Part shown: piece after piece, positions 50,046 to 61,434 of the stretch | Position numbering within the stretch: position 1 is the first letter of the stretch | Layout of the letters: each line of letters opens with the position of its first letter | From: Ustulina deusta | Lineage: Eukaryota; Ascomycota; Sordariomycetes; Xylariales; Xylariaceae | Length of the DNA stretch: 64,000 nt | Assembly (NCBI GenBank): GCA_023159155.1 | Contig: JAJNNX010000024.1 | Span: forward strand, 310,001-374,000 | Direction: 5' to 3' | The notes under the pieces: generated by a model | Databases searched by the model: none | Told to the model about the DNA's origin: nothing | Seen by the model: only the letters and a program-made list of their open reading frames with translations | Position numbers and translations under genes: made by a program

Positions 50046-51593
50046 GTGATGCCACCACATAATGGCCCTCTGAACTCACTCCCAGGCTTCATGCCGCGAC
50101 GCAACATCTTTCTCCCGACGCTCTGTATCGTCCTCCTCATTGCGGTATGGACCTTTCGACTACCTAATACCCGCTCCTATCCTTATCCCTCTGTCGACTG
50201 GTTCGAGTCGAAATCGAAGTCATCGTCATCATCATCGTCGCCGTCATCCGAACCCTTCTCCGAATCGTCCTCTGAAGCGTCCTCCGAAGCGTCCTCATCG
50301 GCACCATCCTCGTCCTCTTCGTCCTCTTCATCCTCTTCATCCAAGACAAAACACCCGCCACCACTCCAGGAACAACAGTCCTCCTCTCCGCCGCATCTCC
50401 CTTCGGTTCCTGGAAATGAAGTCGACTTGTCACAGCCCGATGCACCTTTTGTCGGCTGGCCGCTGAAACGGGTGTGCGACGAGGCCACATGGGTCGAGGG
50501 ACTGGTGTATATTTGCGACAACAACTCGGGCGGCATCGGCAACATCAGGAACTACATTCAGACATGTATACGCTATGCTCTTGAGGCCGGTGCTACGGGA
50601 CTCACCATCCCCAGGATCCGCAAGCGCAGCGAGAAGGACCTCGCCGATCTCTTCACCGAATACCTCCCTTTCTCCTACATGTTCGACGAGCAGCACTTCC
50701 GCGACGCCTTCAGCGCCAATTGTCCCCAGATCACGCTCTACGACGACATCAAGCACATCCCCGGTGCCGGAAAGTCCCCCAAGATCAACAGCATCACCCC
50801 CAAGGACCTCGGGAACCGCGACGGCTGTGACCCCGGCGACCAGAACCGACATACCGATCGCTTCGGCCAGAGTTTCCGCAAGTGGCTTAGAAATGAGAAG
50901 TTCGGTCACGCGCCGACCAAGGAGAAGCCGCGCCTCGTCCGTTTCAACTGGGGTGTGCTCTTCGATTGGCAGATTTACCGTGATGGGCCCGAGATGGCCG
51001 CGACCTTTGGAGGGATTCTGAAGCTCAACGATAAGTTCCTGCGGCTGGGGAAGAAGACGCTGGAGAAGATGCATGCGTTTGCTCGTGCCGACGGAGCCAA
51101 GGACGGCGCCTTTCTCGGCATTCACCTCCGAACCGAGAGCGACGCCTTGGGTTTCTGGCCACACTACGACATACAGGCGGAAGCCTATCTGGAGCAGGCA
51201 CAGAAGCGGGGATATCAGACGGCTTACCTCGCGACGGGGAATATGACAGAGGCGGACAAGTTCATAGACGCGGCCGTGGAAATGGCGCAGATGAAGGTCG
51301 TGACCAAGATGGATCTGCTCTCCGACGCGGAGCTGGACGAGCTCGAGGCCCTCACTTGGGATCAGCAGGGCCTGATAGATTATGTAGTTTTATTAGGAAG
51401 CGAGTTCTTCCTAGGTGTCCAGCCCAGCAGTTTCTCGGTGCATCTGGCCATGAAGCGCCACCTCAAGACGGGGGGACTGTATACGCGGCCGTACAAGACG
51501 GGCACGGAAGGAGACGGGTTCTCTCATATCGTGGGCAAATTCGACCGGTACTGGGGAGGCTGGTTGTTCTTATGGGACGGCATGTGGCCATAG
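50046..51593 (+). CDS. Type II membrane O-fucosyltransferase-like protein, 515 aa
   Basis: Single exon, ATG at 50,046, stop at 51,591-51,593. A short basic N-terminus is followed by one membrane helix (about 21-38, IFLPTLCIVLLIAVWTFRL), then a stem of almost pure Ser with Glu/Pro/Ala (about 55-100), typical of Golgi glycosyltransferase stems. The luminal domain begins about residue 125 and contains GGIGNIRNYIQTCIRYALEA, comparable with the first conserved block of fucosyltransferases, and GIHLRTESD with H360, R362, E364 and D366, matching the H-L-R-x-E-x-D signature of GDP-fucose protein O-fucosyltransferase folds. A late VLLGSEFFLGVQPSSFS block resembles the nucleotide-binding C-terminal motif. 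Sugar donor and acceptor are unknown; fungi with few fucosylated proteins often carry this family. Confidence 0.82.
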   Translation: MMPPHNGPLNSLPGFMPRRNIFLPTLCIVLLIAVWTFRLPNTRSYPYPSVDWFESKSKSSSSSSSPSSEPFSESSSEASSEASSSAPSSSSSSSSSSSSKTKHPPPLQEQQSSSPPHLPSVPGNEVDLSQPDAPFVGWPLKRVCDEATWVEGLVYICDNNSGGIGNIRNYIQTCIRYALEAGATGLTIPRIRKRSEKDLADLFTEYLPFSYMFDEQHFRDAFSANCPQITLYDDIKHIPGAGKSPKINSITPKDLGNRDGCDPGDQNRHTDRFGQSFRKWLRNEKFGHAPTKEKPRLVRFNWGVLFDWQIYRDGPEMAATFGGILKLNDKFLRLGKKTLEKMHAFARADGAKDGAFLGIHLRTESDALGFWPHYDIQAEAYLEQAQKRGYQTAYLATGNMTEADKFIDAAVEMAQMKVVTKMDLLSDAELDELEALTWDQQGLIDYVVLLGSEFFLGVQPSSFSVHLAMKRHLKTGGLYTRPYKTGTEGDGFSHIVGKFDRYWGGWLFLWDGMWP

Positions 51594-52232
51594 GTGCGAC
51601 ATGACACGAGGTTTTTGGACGTGTTGGCTCGAGCGTAATGACGGTATTGTTGCTGGTGTATTACTTGTGCTATTAGAACCTAGAAGACATTGTAGCAAGC
51701 GTGGTTAGAGGCTGCATGGGAATCATCATATCGACTATGCTAACTATTCTATCTGAACACCTCATATTTTCCTCCTACGTCTGGTGTGAGGTTATCTACT
51801 GTCTGCATTTGTAAGAGGTACCTAACTTGAGGGACCGAAATTCCAATCCAATTCCTCTGAGAGTTATGTAGATATTAGGATAGCGGGTATATGTGCTATG
51901 CATCTAACGTAAATGTGTGGGGGCGGATCATTCATGCGGTTCTTACTCATGTCCAAACGGCAACCACCAGTTCTCACTCTTGAGAATAGTAGAACTTATT
52001 TGTACTCACGGCCCAGATTCCACCAAACTCGTTGAAACTTCAGATCATTGTCCAATTTATATTCGAGGAAACCCCGTCTCTCTGTTTTTGCAAAAAAACA
52101 TAGTGTCAGAGCACCAAGAACTCCCTCACGACCACGGCATCCAGTTTCCCGGGAGGTCTCGTACAAACAACCAGGTGCTCTGATACTGCTGCTGCTGCTG
52201 AGGGAGACCACCTAGAATCAGCTAACTCAGCC
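51594..52232. other. Intergenic, no gene seen
   Basis: About 0.64 kb, with a short CTG run (about 52,186-52,201) just before the next start codon. No gene recognised. Confidence 0.5.
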
Positions 52233-52994
52233 ATGTCCCTTATCACGCTATCCAGCTTGGAGCGCATTACCGCGCCTAAGCTGGCGGAGATGCTCCTTGC
52301 TACTACTGCAGCCGGCGCGGCCGGAGGGGAGAGTAAGAGTATCGCTGTTGTGGATGTTCGGGACGATGGTGGGTTTTGACGAGTCTTCTCTACCGTTGCC
52401 TTTCGTCCTTCTACTTGTTCCTTTCATGAATTTTTTCATTTCTTTTTCTTTTCCTTGCTACTTGTTTACATGGCGGGTTTCACTCGTTTACGTTCCACAA
52501 ACCGTCGACCCTATCACGAACTCCAATTAATACCTCTCGTTTGTTCTCACGCACGCTTTTCTATTGTTGTCACACAGCCACACTTCGAAAACCTAGATCA
52601 ATGAATCAACACACGAATATTAATATGAAAGCTGACTATTTGTTCCCGTCTAGACCACATCGGCGGCCACATCCGCACCTCGTTGCATTTTCCGAGCGCC
52701 AGTCTCGATGCTACTATGCCGACGCTACTGCGCAAGCTCGCGGATAAGGACACTGTCATCTTCCATTGCGCTTTGAGCCAGCAGCGTGGGCCTAGCGCTG
52801 CGTTGCAATATTTACGCGAAAAGGAAGCTACTGCCGGCGGTAGTGGTGGTCTCAAGTCTACGGAGTCGGGGGAGAAGAAAGCACAAAAGGTTTATGTGCT
52901 CGATCGTGGGTTTGTGGGATGGCAGGAGGTTTACGGACTTGATGAACGCCTGACGGAGGGATATCGGAAGGAGTTGTGGGAGAATGGATATTAG
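52233..52994 (+). CDS. Rhodanese/Cdc25-type phosphatase (Ych1/Ibp1-like), 158 aa
   Basis: Small rhodanese-fold phosphatase of the Cdc25/arsenate-reductase group. Exons 52,233-52,368 and 52,654-52,994 with a 285-nt phase-1 intron (GTGGGT..CTAG), the longest well-supported intron here; the join gives AVVDVRDDDHIGGHIRTSLH, the conserved rhodanese entry motif. Active-site loop H83-C84-A-L-S-Q-Q-R90-G-P-S fits the Cys-X5-Arg phosphatase signature and the HCxLSQxRGP form of yeast Ych1 and fission yeast Ibp1. The end (VLDRGFVGWQEVYGLDERLT) matches the family. Total length is normal (about 150). A linker around residues 105-120 is Gly/Ser/Lys-rich. Likely cytoplasmic or nuclear; biological substrate unproven (arsenate or phosphotyrosine are both known in the family). 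Confidence 0.88.
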
Positions 52995-53738
52995 GGAGTC
53001 CAAATGGATGCAGACGCCCAAAAGGAAGAGTGGACATGTAGAGGTTGTCTGCTAAACTTTCAGAACAGTCCAGTACGCAGTACGTTTTCCTATGGAGCAC
53101 AGGGTCTGGACGAGGTTGAAGGAGCATTGTTCTGTCGGGGATTTCTACTAGGCGCACGCGATCAAGACTAATGAGAGATCGACTATGAGAAACTTCGTCG
53201 ATGTTGCTGGATAGACAGGAGCTCACAAGGTGCCAGGACGAATATTAGACCTGTAGCTTCGTTCCAACATTGTGTGGAAACTAAACTACAACTATGTTTT
53301 TGTCAAGGTTTCACCGCGCGAATACTGCCTTTCATGGCACCAAACTCTTTGCATTATGACTCAATCAACCTCTCCGTCCAGAACACATGAACTCTGTGCT
53401 TATTTCTCATCTGTTTTTGCTTTAGGCCCCCCCCTTGACTTGTCCGTGGAAGATACTATAAGTTCTTTACACATAACTTGTTTCCCTTCCTCTCGTCCTG
53501 TTCAATATCAAAATCCATGGCACTTGAGTGTCCCTCGAAACATCATCGCACACCACAAAATCGTCAGTCTCGGAAATTTTCTAAAATCACAACGAATCAA
53601 TATTCAACATGACGCGACCATCTACATAACCCCGTACTTCTCCCCCCCCTCTTCTTGCATTTCCATCATCAACTATACAGGTCGCAAACGCCACTACAAG
53701 AGAAACTAGCCAGACTCGAGATCCGACCGCTCAGCAAA
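52995..53738. other. Intergenic, no gene seen
   Basis: About 0.74 kb. Open frames at 53,272-53,709 and on the minus strand at 52,858-53,226 show no family features. Confidence 0.45.
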
Positions 53739-54077
53739 ATGCGCGAACCATATTATGACACCAGCAGAGAGCGGCAAGGGCATCCGCGCCGAGTCTCCAT
53801 CAGCGAGCTGCCCCGACTTTCTCGCGCCAGCACCCTCGACATCGAACTACATTATCTCAAGCTCCACGTCCGGTGTCGCGGGAAACACATCGCCGAGGCC
53901 CTGAGGCGGATTGGCAGGACTACGATCAAAACACTGAAACGGATCGCCACATTGACCTTTCTGTTGCCTCTGTTGCCATGTGCCCTGTTTTTCATCGGCT
54001 TTGATTCAGTTGAGGAAAAGCTGCGGGGACGTTTTGGAAATGGTGGTGATGATGAAATTAAAGTTGGGCACGGATAG
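53739..54077 (+). CDS. Small single-pass membrane protein, hypothetical, 112 aa
   Basis: ATG at 53,739 (MREPYYDTSRERQGHPRRVS) is preferred over upstream codons because it has a clean AAA ATG context and the residues before it are low in pattern. A basic N-terminal half with amphipathic helices (IELHYLKLHVRCRGKHIAEA, RRIGRTTIKTLKRI) leads to one hydrophobic helix (about 70-88, TLTFLLPLLPCALFFIGF) and a short acidic tail. Family not recognised. Could be a tail-anchored protein. Codon use and composition are normal for the island. Confidence 0.5.
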   Translation: MREPYYDTSRERQGHPRRVSISELPRLSRASTLDIELHYLKLHVRCRGKHIAEALRRIGRTTIKTLKRIATLTFLLPLLPCALFFIGFDSVEEKLRGRFGNGGDDEIKVGHG

Positions 54078-55200
54078 CTGACACTGTTGTGACTGTTGGC
54101 GGCATTGCGACCTGGTGATGTTGGAGATACCTACCCAATTTTTCATTTTTGGAAACATTAACTTAATTTTTCACTCTCTGGTAACCTGGGTACCGTGAAT
54201 AGTCTTGTTTATGGCAAGATTACCTTTTGGCTAACATTGTCACCGAACCCACGCCTTACGCACGAAGGGGTTAAGGTTCACATGCTGATTATCTACAACT
54301 TAATGAAGTGAGAATACTAAATTGCGGAGACCATTGCTGCGAATATCGTGCTATGTTTGGCTGCATGAGGCCGTCTTGAAGATTAAGTTATTAGGGGCAA
54401 GTTGTATCTATGTCATTGAGAAGTGAGCAAAGGACTTTATCTACGTCCTCAAGATCATCAGTAAACACAGGGTTTGAAGAGCTAGTCGCCAAGGACGCCA
54501 TATGTTCCACTTTGGATTTAAAGAAAGCGATAGAGGAAGAAGCAGAGAAGAAACTGGACAGAGCAAGCGGCAGAGAAAGATGACCGCTCACAGTGGATGC
54601 CTGTCAATTGTCCCCATCTCTTCAATAACATCCCTAGTCCACCCAATGCTACAACAGTCTCAAATAATATAAAGTTACACGTATTGCTATCGGCGCTTGG
54701 GCCAGAAATAAACTCTGCGCTATGAAGTAAGTAGATAATTGTACAACGACTTCTCCATAAGATCCCAAGACTTGCACTTTCCAGCTAAAATTAAATTCTA
54801 AAGTCAATGCCCAGGTGTGGTTTCAGCTTCCGGTTAACACGGTTCTAAGCCAGCAAGCCCTGTAAACTAACTGCGTGGCAAAGCATTTCTCAAATCTTAT
54901 GAGGTCTGACGCACCCATTCCAGGAACAAACATAGCCCCCCAACCTTTTCCACGCGTTCCCCTCGGTCTCGAACCATCTGCACATCTCCAACAATATCGA
55001 TTCTAATTAATATTGCTCATGTGTATAGGAAATCCATTCAGTTTCCCGCACAACAGGCCAATTTTCTCTCTCATCACCTCCCTCCCTCCCTAGCTAGCCA
55101 GTCCATTAATATATTGAGAAGCAGTTTCGGCGCTTTTCTCTCTCTCTCCAAACCTGTCACCACAAAAACCAAGAAAAGAAAGAAGAAAAAGAAAAAGAAA
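54078..55200. other. Intergenic, no gene seen
   Basis: About 1.1 kb. A minus-strand frame at 54,391-54,591 ends FTDDLEDVDKVLCSLLND and may be a protein fragment, but no neighbouring exon supports it. CT-rich tracts precede the next gene (55,070-55,150). Confidence 0.4.
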
Positions 55201-55866
55201 ATGGAAGACGAAGACTTCGCCCTCACCGTCACGATCCTAGTCACGCTGTACACGTTCCCCGTCGTCTACCTCACCGCCGAGATGGTGGCGGAGTACTTCG
55301 AGAGCGCCCGCGACCGCGACCCGCCGAGCTGGTGGGTCGAGGACGGCTGCGCGCGCCTCGTCGTCGGCCTCGCGCTGTCCATCTCCCTCTTCCTCTTCTA
55401 CCTCGTCTTCGTCGTCCCGCTCGCCATCTACGCCTTCGCCCGAGCCTGTCGCGGCGCCGCGCGCACCGGCCCGGACGATGAGATGCTCGCGCGAGGTCGC
55501 GCGAGACAGCGGCGCGGGAAGGCCCCTCGCAAGGCGACCGAGGTCAGGGCGAGGCGGCGTGTCTCGCCGTCGGAACTATCCGAGTCGTCACGCAGACCCG
55601 GGAAGAATCCGGTTGGAACGGATCGGCCGGCCACCGCGCCTCCCACCGGCCGCTCCGAGGTGCGCCGCAGAAACGCCATGGACCTGGGTTGTATCGAGGT
55701 GCATAGGATCCGCGGGGATATGAACACGCTGGCGCCCGCGCCTCAAAGCCCCGAGGTTGCCGAGGGCCTGATGCCGCCTCTGTTATCCCGGCGGTTGCGG
55801 CCGCGTTCCTGGATGTCGGAGATGGCCCCGAGAACCGCCAAGGAGATTTCGCAGATGGGGTCATAG
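55201..55866 (+). CDS. Two-pass membrane protein, hypothetical, 221 aa
   Basis: ATG at 55,201 (MEDEDFALTVTILVTLYTFP), directly after an A/G-rich leader; the frame is open further upstream, but those codons are pyrimidine- and Lys-rich leader-like sequence. Two membrane helices (about 7-30 and 52-80) are separated by a Trp-containing loop (PPSWWVEDG). The remaining 140 residues are Arg/Pro/Ser-rich, basic and probably unstructured in the cytosol. GC content is visibly higher than in neighbouring DNA. Family not recognised; single exon. Confidence 0.6.
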   Translation: MEDEDFALTVTILVTLYTFPVVYLTAEMVAEYFESARDRDPPSWWVEDGCARLVVGLALSISLFLFYLVFVVPLAIYAFARACRGAARTGPDDEMLARGRARQRRGKAPRKATEVRARRRVSPSELSESSRRPGKNPVGTDRPATAPPTGRSEVRRRNAMDLGCIEVHRIRGDMNTLAPAPQSPEVAEGLMPPLLSRRLRPRSWMSEMAPRTAKEISQMGS

Positions 55867-56680
55867 CTTAGCTAGATAGATAGCTAGCTAGCTGGGCGGC
55901 TAGGCCTTCTTCGTGTGCTCGGGCTCTGGAGTCGGCGTTTCTTGACTTTCTGGGGCTTGGCGTGGGGAAAGGTGGTTGGTTGGTTACCGCGGGTAATACC
56001 GTTTAGGAACAAGGTTTTATGCAGTCCTTTTATCGAGGACCCAGCCGCGTAGGGCTCGTAACTTGTTGGCTGGTGCGGCGGTCCTTCCGTTTGTGTCTTT
56101 TCCCATCGCTCTATAAGTCCTAGCCATCAGCCTTCCATCTTGCTCTCGGCGCTCTCTCGTCGTGGCCCATTCATTGGTGGGTGCTTGGGGGTGTTTGAAA
56201 GTACAATGAGGGTACATTGGTAGAATGTTCTCGCTCATGTAATATTCACTCATCAAACACTGCGCTAGAAATCCACTTTGTGCCGCCCCCATCTTTACTC
56301 TCCCTAATCTTGATGAAAGTGACCTCAATGGCTTTTTGCTTGTCGAGATAATTAGTGCCACGGTTGTTCCTTGGAGTGGCAAGGTTGAGCTAAGTCTGGG
56401 CAGTTGATCACTTGATAGTAATCTAGGCTCTACACTACTTTGGAGTAATTTCTCGGCATATTCTCTGGGATATTGCTAAAACTCCCTAATTGCGCTAGAA
56501 GCTGATCTGGGGTCTTATTTATTGGCGTGTTATAGTGGCCTAAACAAATGGTTTCAGCATACCAGTTGCAACATGTCTATTGTTTCTATTTGATCGAATT
56601 TCAATATTGTTTTATTAACTTCTGCATATCCCATATTAGTGGCAAGTACTTCTTTTGGGGGGATTTAGATCTACCCCAAC
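55867..56680. other. Intergenic, no gene seen
   Basis: About 0.8 kb with short CTAGCTAG/TAGATAGA repeats just after 55,866. A minus-strand frame at 56,017-56,382 (including APTNEWATTRERREQDGRL) is hydrophilic and of unknown meaning; it is not called. Confidence 0.4.
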
Positions 56681-57834
56681 ATGGACAGCGAATCCGAATT
56701 ACAATGTTTGAGAGCAAGAATCGCGCAACTCGAGCGAACGAACGAACGGCTAGAGCAAACGACCGAACGGCTAGAGCAAGAGAACCAGCTCCAGCAACAA
56801 ACTACCTTTAGCCAGTATTTAGAATATTGCCATCGCTATCTCTTCCAGTCCCTTACGCATACAGTACGGCCCGATATTTCCGGCACCAGTGTTACAATGG
56901 CGGATGGCAAATTGTACCCCTCTAGTCTCCGTCTTTGGAGAGGATGCACAGAGGAACAACAACATCAATTCGATATTCTCAAGGGCGCGTTAAAGGATGA
57001 GCGACTTTCCCCTCCCTATATTGGCGTCCGTGAGATGCAACGACGCGCGTGTGAGACCCCGGTAGCCAATGAGGACTGCTGAAATACTGCTTTAGTGTCA
57101 AGAGGTGCTAGAGCTGTAGATTTTATTTTCATCAAGGACGACCGCAAACCTTTTGAGCATCTCGCGGTGGAAGGACCTGTTACGGATATCATCCGTGCAC
57201 TTTGCACAAAGGCAGAAACGAACCCTGCGGTCGCAAGCCTCAACGTATCCCGCATATCCTTCGCGAATCATTCTCTCTCGGCATCAATCTACCGCTCGAG
57301 GTCATTCGAAGTAACACAAGCGAGGGCGCAGAGAAACAGCGATGTGATCCGTCCCCAACGAAGCGAGTTGCTGTCGAGCCGAAGGAGACACGCCCAGATC
57401 GTCGGTGCCTTCATGAGAATTCAGCAGGGAATCGCGCAATTGCCTTCCTGGTTGAGTATAGGGCTGCTCATAAACTAAAAGCAAATCATGCGCGTCGGGA
57501 CCTCAACGAGCACTTGTTTGCGAGCGTCATCAAGCGGCGCATAAGTACCAAGTCAAGCACCGATAGCGCCCAGGACTTAGAAGACAGATCTGATCAGATA
57601 CTTGCAATGGTCCTTACGCAAACATTTGACTACATGATCAAGTTAGGACTTGAGTATAGTTACTTGACTGCTGGGAAGTCATTCCTCTTTCTTCGTGTCA
57701 AGGCAGACGACCCGAAAACGTTATACTACCATTTGGTTGACCCCGATGATGCACAAGGAGTTTCAGGGCTGGAACATCTCGCCTCTAGCTATGGAAATCC
57801 GGCGAAGAACTTGGTAGCCGCTCTGTATCTTTAA
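56681..57834 (+). pseudogene. Broken member of a fungal coiled-coil protein family, long form
   Basis: Starts with a heptad coiled coil (RARIAQLERTNERLEQTTER) then TTFSQYLEYCHRYL, as in a large ascomycete family of unknown function. An in-frame TGA at 57,080-57,082 interrupts it; the same frame resumes with RAVDFIFIKDDRKPFEHLAV, EGPVTDIIRALC and ISFANHSLS, all family-like. Between about 57,270 and 57,400 the similarity moves to another frame reading AIAFLVEYRAAHKLK, LTQTFDYMIKLGLEYSYLTA, GKSFLFLRVKADDPKTLYYH up to a stop at 57,832-57,834. No intron of fungal size explains either break. The C-terminal region found in longer members is absent. Family identity is from remembered motifs; function unknown, with some members fused to or beside kinase-like domains. 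Confidence 0.7.
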
Positions 57835-58037
57835 GGTAGGATCAACTATCTCAAAGAGAGCACCGAAGCTGAGTTAGCCATGTAGAAGATCAGGCTTGCA
57901 AGTGTGAGCTTATTTGGTAAGATTATTATGTTCTTTGGTGTTGTATCGGAATTGCCCGGGTTTTCACACCTAGTTGATTGAGTTGGGCATAGTTCTTTGT
58001 CCATTGAACATGGCATATAGCATTAATCATTCCTCGA

Positions 58038-59054
58038 TTATCCTGAAGGGTTGCATGAATCCAACGTCAGTCTTCGTGAGCGGAGGTACTCATAGTCAGG
58101 CATGGCATCCCGAACCCATTTTTCGAGCTTCCTGCCACCCTCTTCACCAAACTCGGTCCTCCACTTCTCGGCCTCCGCATCAATGTCGATGTTTCCAGCT
58201 ATCTTTCCCTTGTCCACCCCAGTGCTAGCGTTAATTGTGCTAAGCATTACCTGGACGGAAGGTAGCAGCTTATCTACCTTCTCCTGGCTCGCCTTCTCCC
58301 ATGAAAACCGAACTTTATTGGGGTCTAGCCCAACAAGTCCCGCATACTTCAGTACGAGCTCGGGATACATGATTACATCGTCGGCATCAAGCACGATTGG
58401 CCACTGGCTATTTTCGCCAAAGTAATTGGTGTAGAAGTCATATAGAGCTCGGACAAATTTCGTCGAGGCCTCGATATCGAACGGCTGTTTGTTGAGGCGC
58501 CTATGGCCGTATACTTCAACATCCTTCTGAGCAGTGCGATACAGTGACGACAGCATCAGCGCTGGGTGACGGATGAGGAAAGTTGGATGCCAGGTCTTGA
58601 GAAACTCATCGGGTAGAGCAGTGCGGTTGAGTGAAGATCGAGTCGAATGAGCGAACCCACGAGCAGACAGCGGCTTGGGCGGGCTGTTCTCCCTGGGGAC
58701 AGGGCCGTACATTTCTTCATACTCGTAGTGTGCCTCGTTGAAAAACGAGATATGTTCTTTGACGAAAACTTTCTGGCTGCCCTTTTCCGCTGCCTCGAGG
58801 TAGTCCTGGAGCGCATCGAAGGACTCCTTGAAGCTCTTTTCCACACTGGCGTAGTCCTCGGGTGTCCATTTCGATCCCTTACAATATAGGTGTAATCGCG
58901 CTACCACACTCAGGAAAAAGAAATACCCTCCCTGGAAAGCAGGTCGCACCCCTTGTTCGTCCAGGTTCAAGACACGAACAAGCATGTTAGAAGCGGTGCG
59001 AGGCATAGTGAGCAGCCAGTAGCGCCGGTTTGTGGGGAGGGAGTCAACAGCCAT
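58038..59054 (-). CDS. Sulfotransferase-like P-loop protein, 338 aa
   Basis: Single-exon gene on the minus strand, ATG at 59,054, stop at 58,038. Near the N-terminus MPRTASNMLVRVLN (P18-R-T-A-S-N23) sits where sulfotransferase folds bind the 5'-phosphosulfate of PAPS (usual P-R-S-G-T-T). A second conserved block, FLKTWHPTFLIRHPALMLSS (about 148-167), matches the 3'-phosphate-binding strand-helix with R and S. DADDVIMYPELVLKYAGLVG is the usual following segment. Fungi use this family widely for proteins annotated only as P-loop NTPases or sulfotransferases; substrate unknown. It is the last convincing gene before the right AT-rich block, with the broken family member convergent to it. Confidence 0.8.
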   Translation of the reverse strand: MAVDSLPTNRRYWLLTMPRTASNMLVRVLNLDEQGVRPAFQGGYFFFLSVVARLHLYCKGSKWTPEDYASVEKSFKESFDALQDYLEAAEKGSQKVFVKEHISFFNEAHYEYEEMYGPVPRENSPPKPLSARGFAHSTRSSLNRTALPDEFLKTWHPTFLIRHPALMLSSLYRTAQKDVEVYGHRRLNKQPFDIEASTKFVRALYDFYTNYFGENSQWPIVLDADDVIMYPELVLKYAGLVGLDPNKVRFSWEKASQEKVDKLLPSVQVMLSTINASTGVDKGKIAGNIDIDAEAEKWRTEFGEEGGRKLEKWVRDAMPDYEYLRSRRLTLDSCNPSG

Positions 59055-61430
59055 CTTGCGTGGATTAGCCTAATTAATGCTATCGATGGTGTGGTCTGAA
59101 AACAGTTATATGCCACGACAATTTGTGCTGTCCGGGGTCGAAGATGGAGGACTTGATCATGCTTGACTATCTGGACCAAATGGCTCTATATATACGCCGG
59201 CCATTCCCTAAAACTACCGCTATCCACTGTTCGTCCGTGCAACCGGTCGAAGTTATATTATATTGTGGGTAGAGCGACGATGGACCGTCGTATACCGATA
59301 CCCGTCACGGGTTGTCGGTTGTCGGTTTGATTGCGAACTTACCCTAATACATTTATCATAGGTATTATCAAGGGAGCGCAGCTGCAAGCGTGACTAGATG
59401 AATATGTACTGATTACTCCAAAGCGGTTGCTTCATCTAGTTAGCAATCAAAAATTACTAGTATTAGCACTGTTGACATGGCTCATAGATCGTATCATTGG
59501 TCACGCACTCGGCGGCGTCGCATCTATTCTGTGGCGTCAAGCGCCTTGCTAATATCTGTCTCCAAGTTTCACCATTGTTTATTATCATCCCTTAACTCTC
59601 CCTCCTTACATCGTGGGTACAGTTTTTGCCTGTTGTAATCGACTCACATGTTATTCTAATAATGCTGAGGTAGGATCTCTCATCGGGGTATAGGATTTCC
59701 GAACTAGCCGATGTCACAATTGCTAAACTAAATGTTGCAATCGAAGGCCCCACCTTACCCCCAAATAGACCCCCAAATAGTGCCACCTGCTTCATTCCGA
59801 TTTGACCGCTCTTCTTAATTTAACATCACCAAGTGAGGGATCGGACCTTGGTAATTGTTTTCGCCGAGCTCACGACTTATGCGGACGATTCGGACATGAT
59901 CAATCGGAAGGGGCCAACAGCCCGACTCCGGTTCAGATGTGTGCCAAGCTTAACTGCGTGACAAATAATTTTCACGGCAAGTTACCTTGGATACGAAGAC
60001 ATTATAGAAATATATTTGCCCTCTTAAGTCCAAGAGTCACAAGGATGTTGTAGTGTACAGATCATACTATAGAACTTGTCATATGCACTACGGGTGAGAA
60101 TCCGGTCTTTCTTACCGAGCTATTACATATCATATTGCTCTCCACGAATCTACATATCGCTTGTATACTGTTAGAATATCAATACGGCTTCCTTAATTTG
60201 CCCTCTTAACGAGTTTTCACGCCTGCTCAGATGGGTTAACTTATAAAACTCCAACTTATCGGGAGCAAATACTGCCATAGCCACCTACGTTTAGATCAAC
60301 ACTGATTTAAACGGGTATCGGAAGAGTTAATTAGTGAATTACAGTTATCGCAGAGACATTCCACATATATCAATGGGTCTAAATCTTAGGCTCTCCGCTC
60401 TAGATATCACGACCGAGCCTGGAGCTATCGTAAGCCGAGCCAAGGAGCGAGCGCAAAGAAGCTACTGTAGTAGTATTAGTGACGACTTATATGGTAGGGT
60501 CCCTGATTGGATCAACGTAGTATTGTTTTCCCCGTTCTCTGGCGACTTTTCATTCAATCGCAGGCCCGAACCTCGCTAAACCAGGAGATTTGTAGTGTAA
60601 GCCCATCGGGGAATGTACATGGGCATACTCTGTAGTTCTCAAGGGTCGGCCCTCCACTAAAGTAGGCTCTCAGCGAAACGGTTCTGGAGAATGTCGTATA
60701 AGATGTCTGTATTATATAATTGTGTCACCCGATACTCGAGCCCGGCGGTGGCACGAATGTGTAACATGCACCTGCGAGTAACTCTCAAAAACGGTGTCGA
60801 AGATAGTGCCATATCCTTCCGGTTCCCGGGGCATGCCGGGTCATTGGACACAAGAGTCACTGAGCATGGTCGAGAAACTACGGGCCTGTACTCCATCGCT
60901 AAGTGATGTACATTATTAATCTTAACCCCTAGAAGAGAGGAGATATGCTCATCCGTTTCGCATAAAATGATGTGCATGTTTCTCGGTCAGACCTTCAAGC
61001 GGTCGGTCGATAACACCATCCATCCCCAATGGCATTTTGGCTGATCGCCATCACTGAAGACTGGTGCACAGAGAAGTGAAATATTCCTGAACACCCCCAG
61101 TTTACCGTCACAGTTTCTCTCAAAGTGCGCTGTATCGCCTATATTTCCCATCACCATTAAAATTTGTCGAACCGAACAACCTCGTTAATGTTCCAGGACG
61201 AAAGCTATGGAGTTTTCTTTCATATAAACAGGGGATCCAGGATTGTGCCTCGATACGGTCCCTCTACAGAACTAGTTACTTGGTATTACTAGGTTTGATC
61301 TCAAGGTCTGTATTAAGTGAGTATGGTTGTAGAAAGAAACTAAATAGGGTATCTAACTAGAGTACGAGATATTTATGCTTTTATTTAAGTAGGTTAGTAC
61401 TTGGTGCCTAAAGGTTACGCACAGTGCTTT
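59055..61430. other. Gene-free stretch approaching the AT-rich boundary
   Basis: About 2.4 kb of normal-composition DNA with only short open frames (for example 60,334-60,579 and 60,657-60,977), none with recognisable content. Confidence 0.5.
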
Positions 61431-61434
61431 GCTT

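Noticed and set aside
50430..51164. 244-residue minus-strand open frame
   Set aside because: Antisense shadow of the O-fucosyltransferase-like gene; repetitive Val/Glu/Gly composition typical of GC-rich complement.
55021..55200. Upstream extension of the two-pass membrane protein frame
   Set aside because: Pyrimidine-rich then A/G-rich leader sequence; the ATG at 55,201 starts the recognisably protein-like part.
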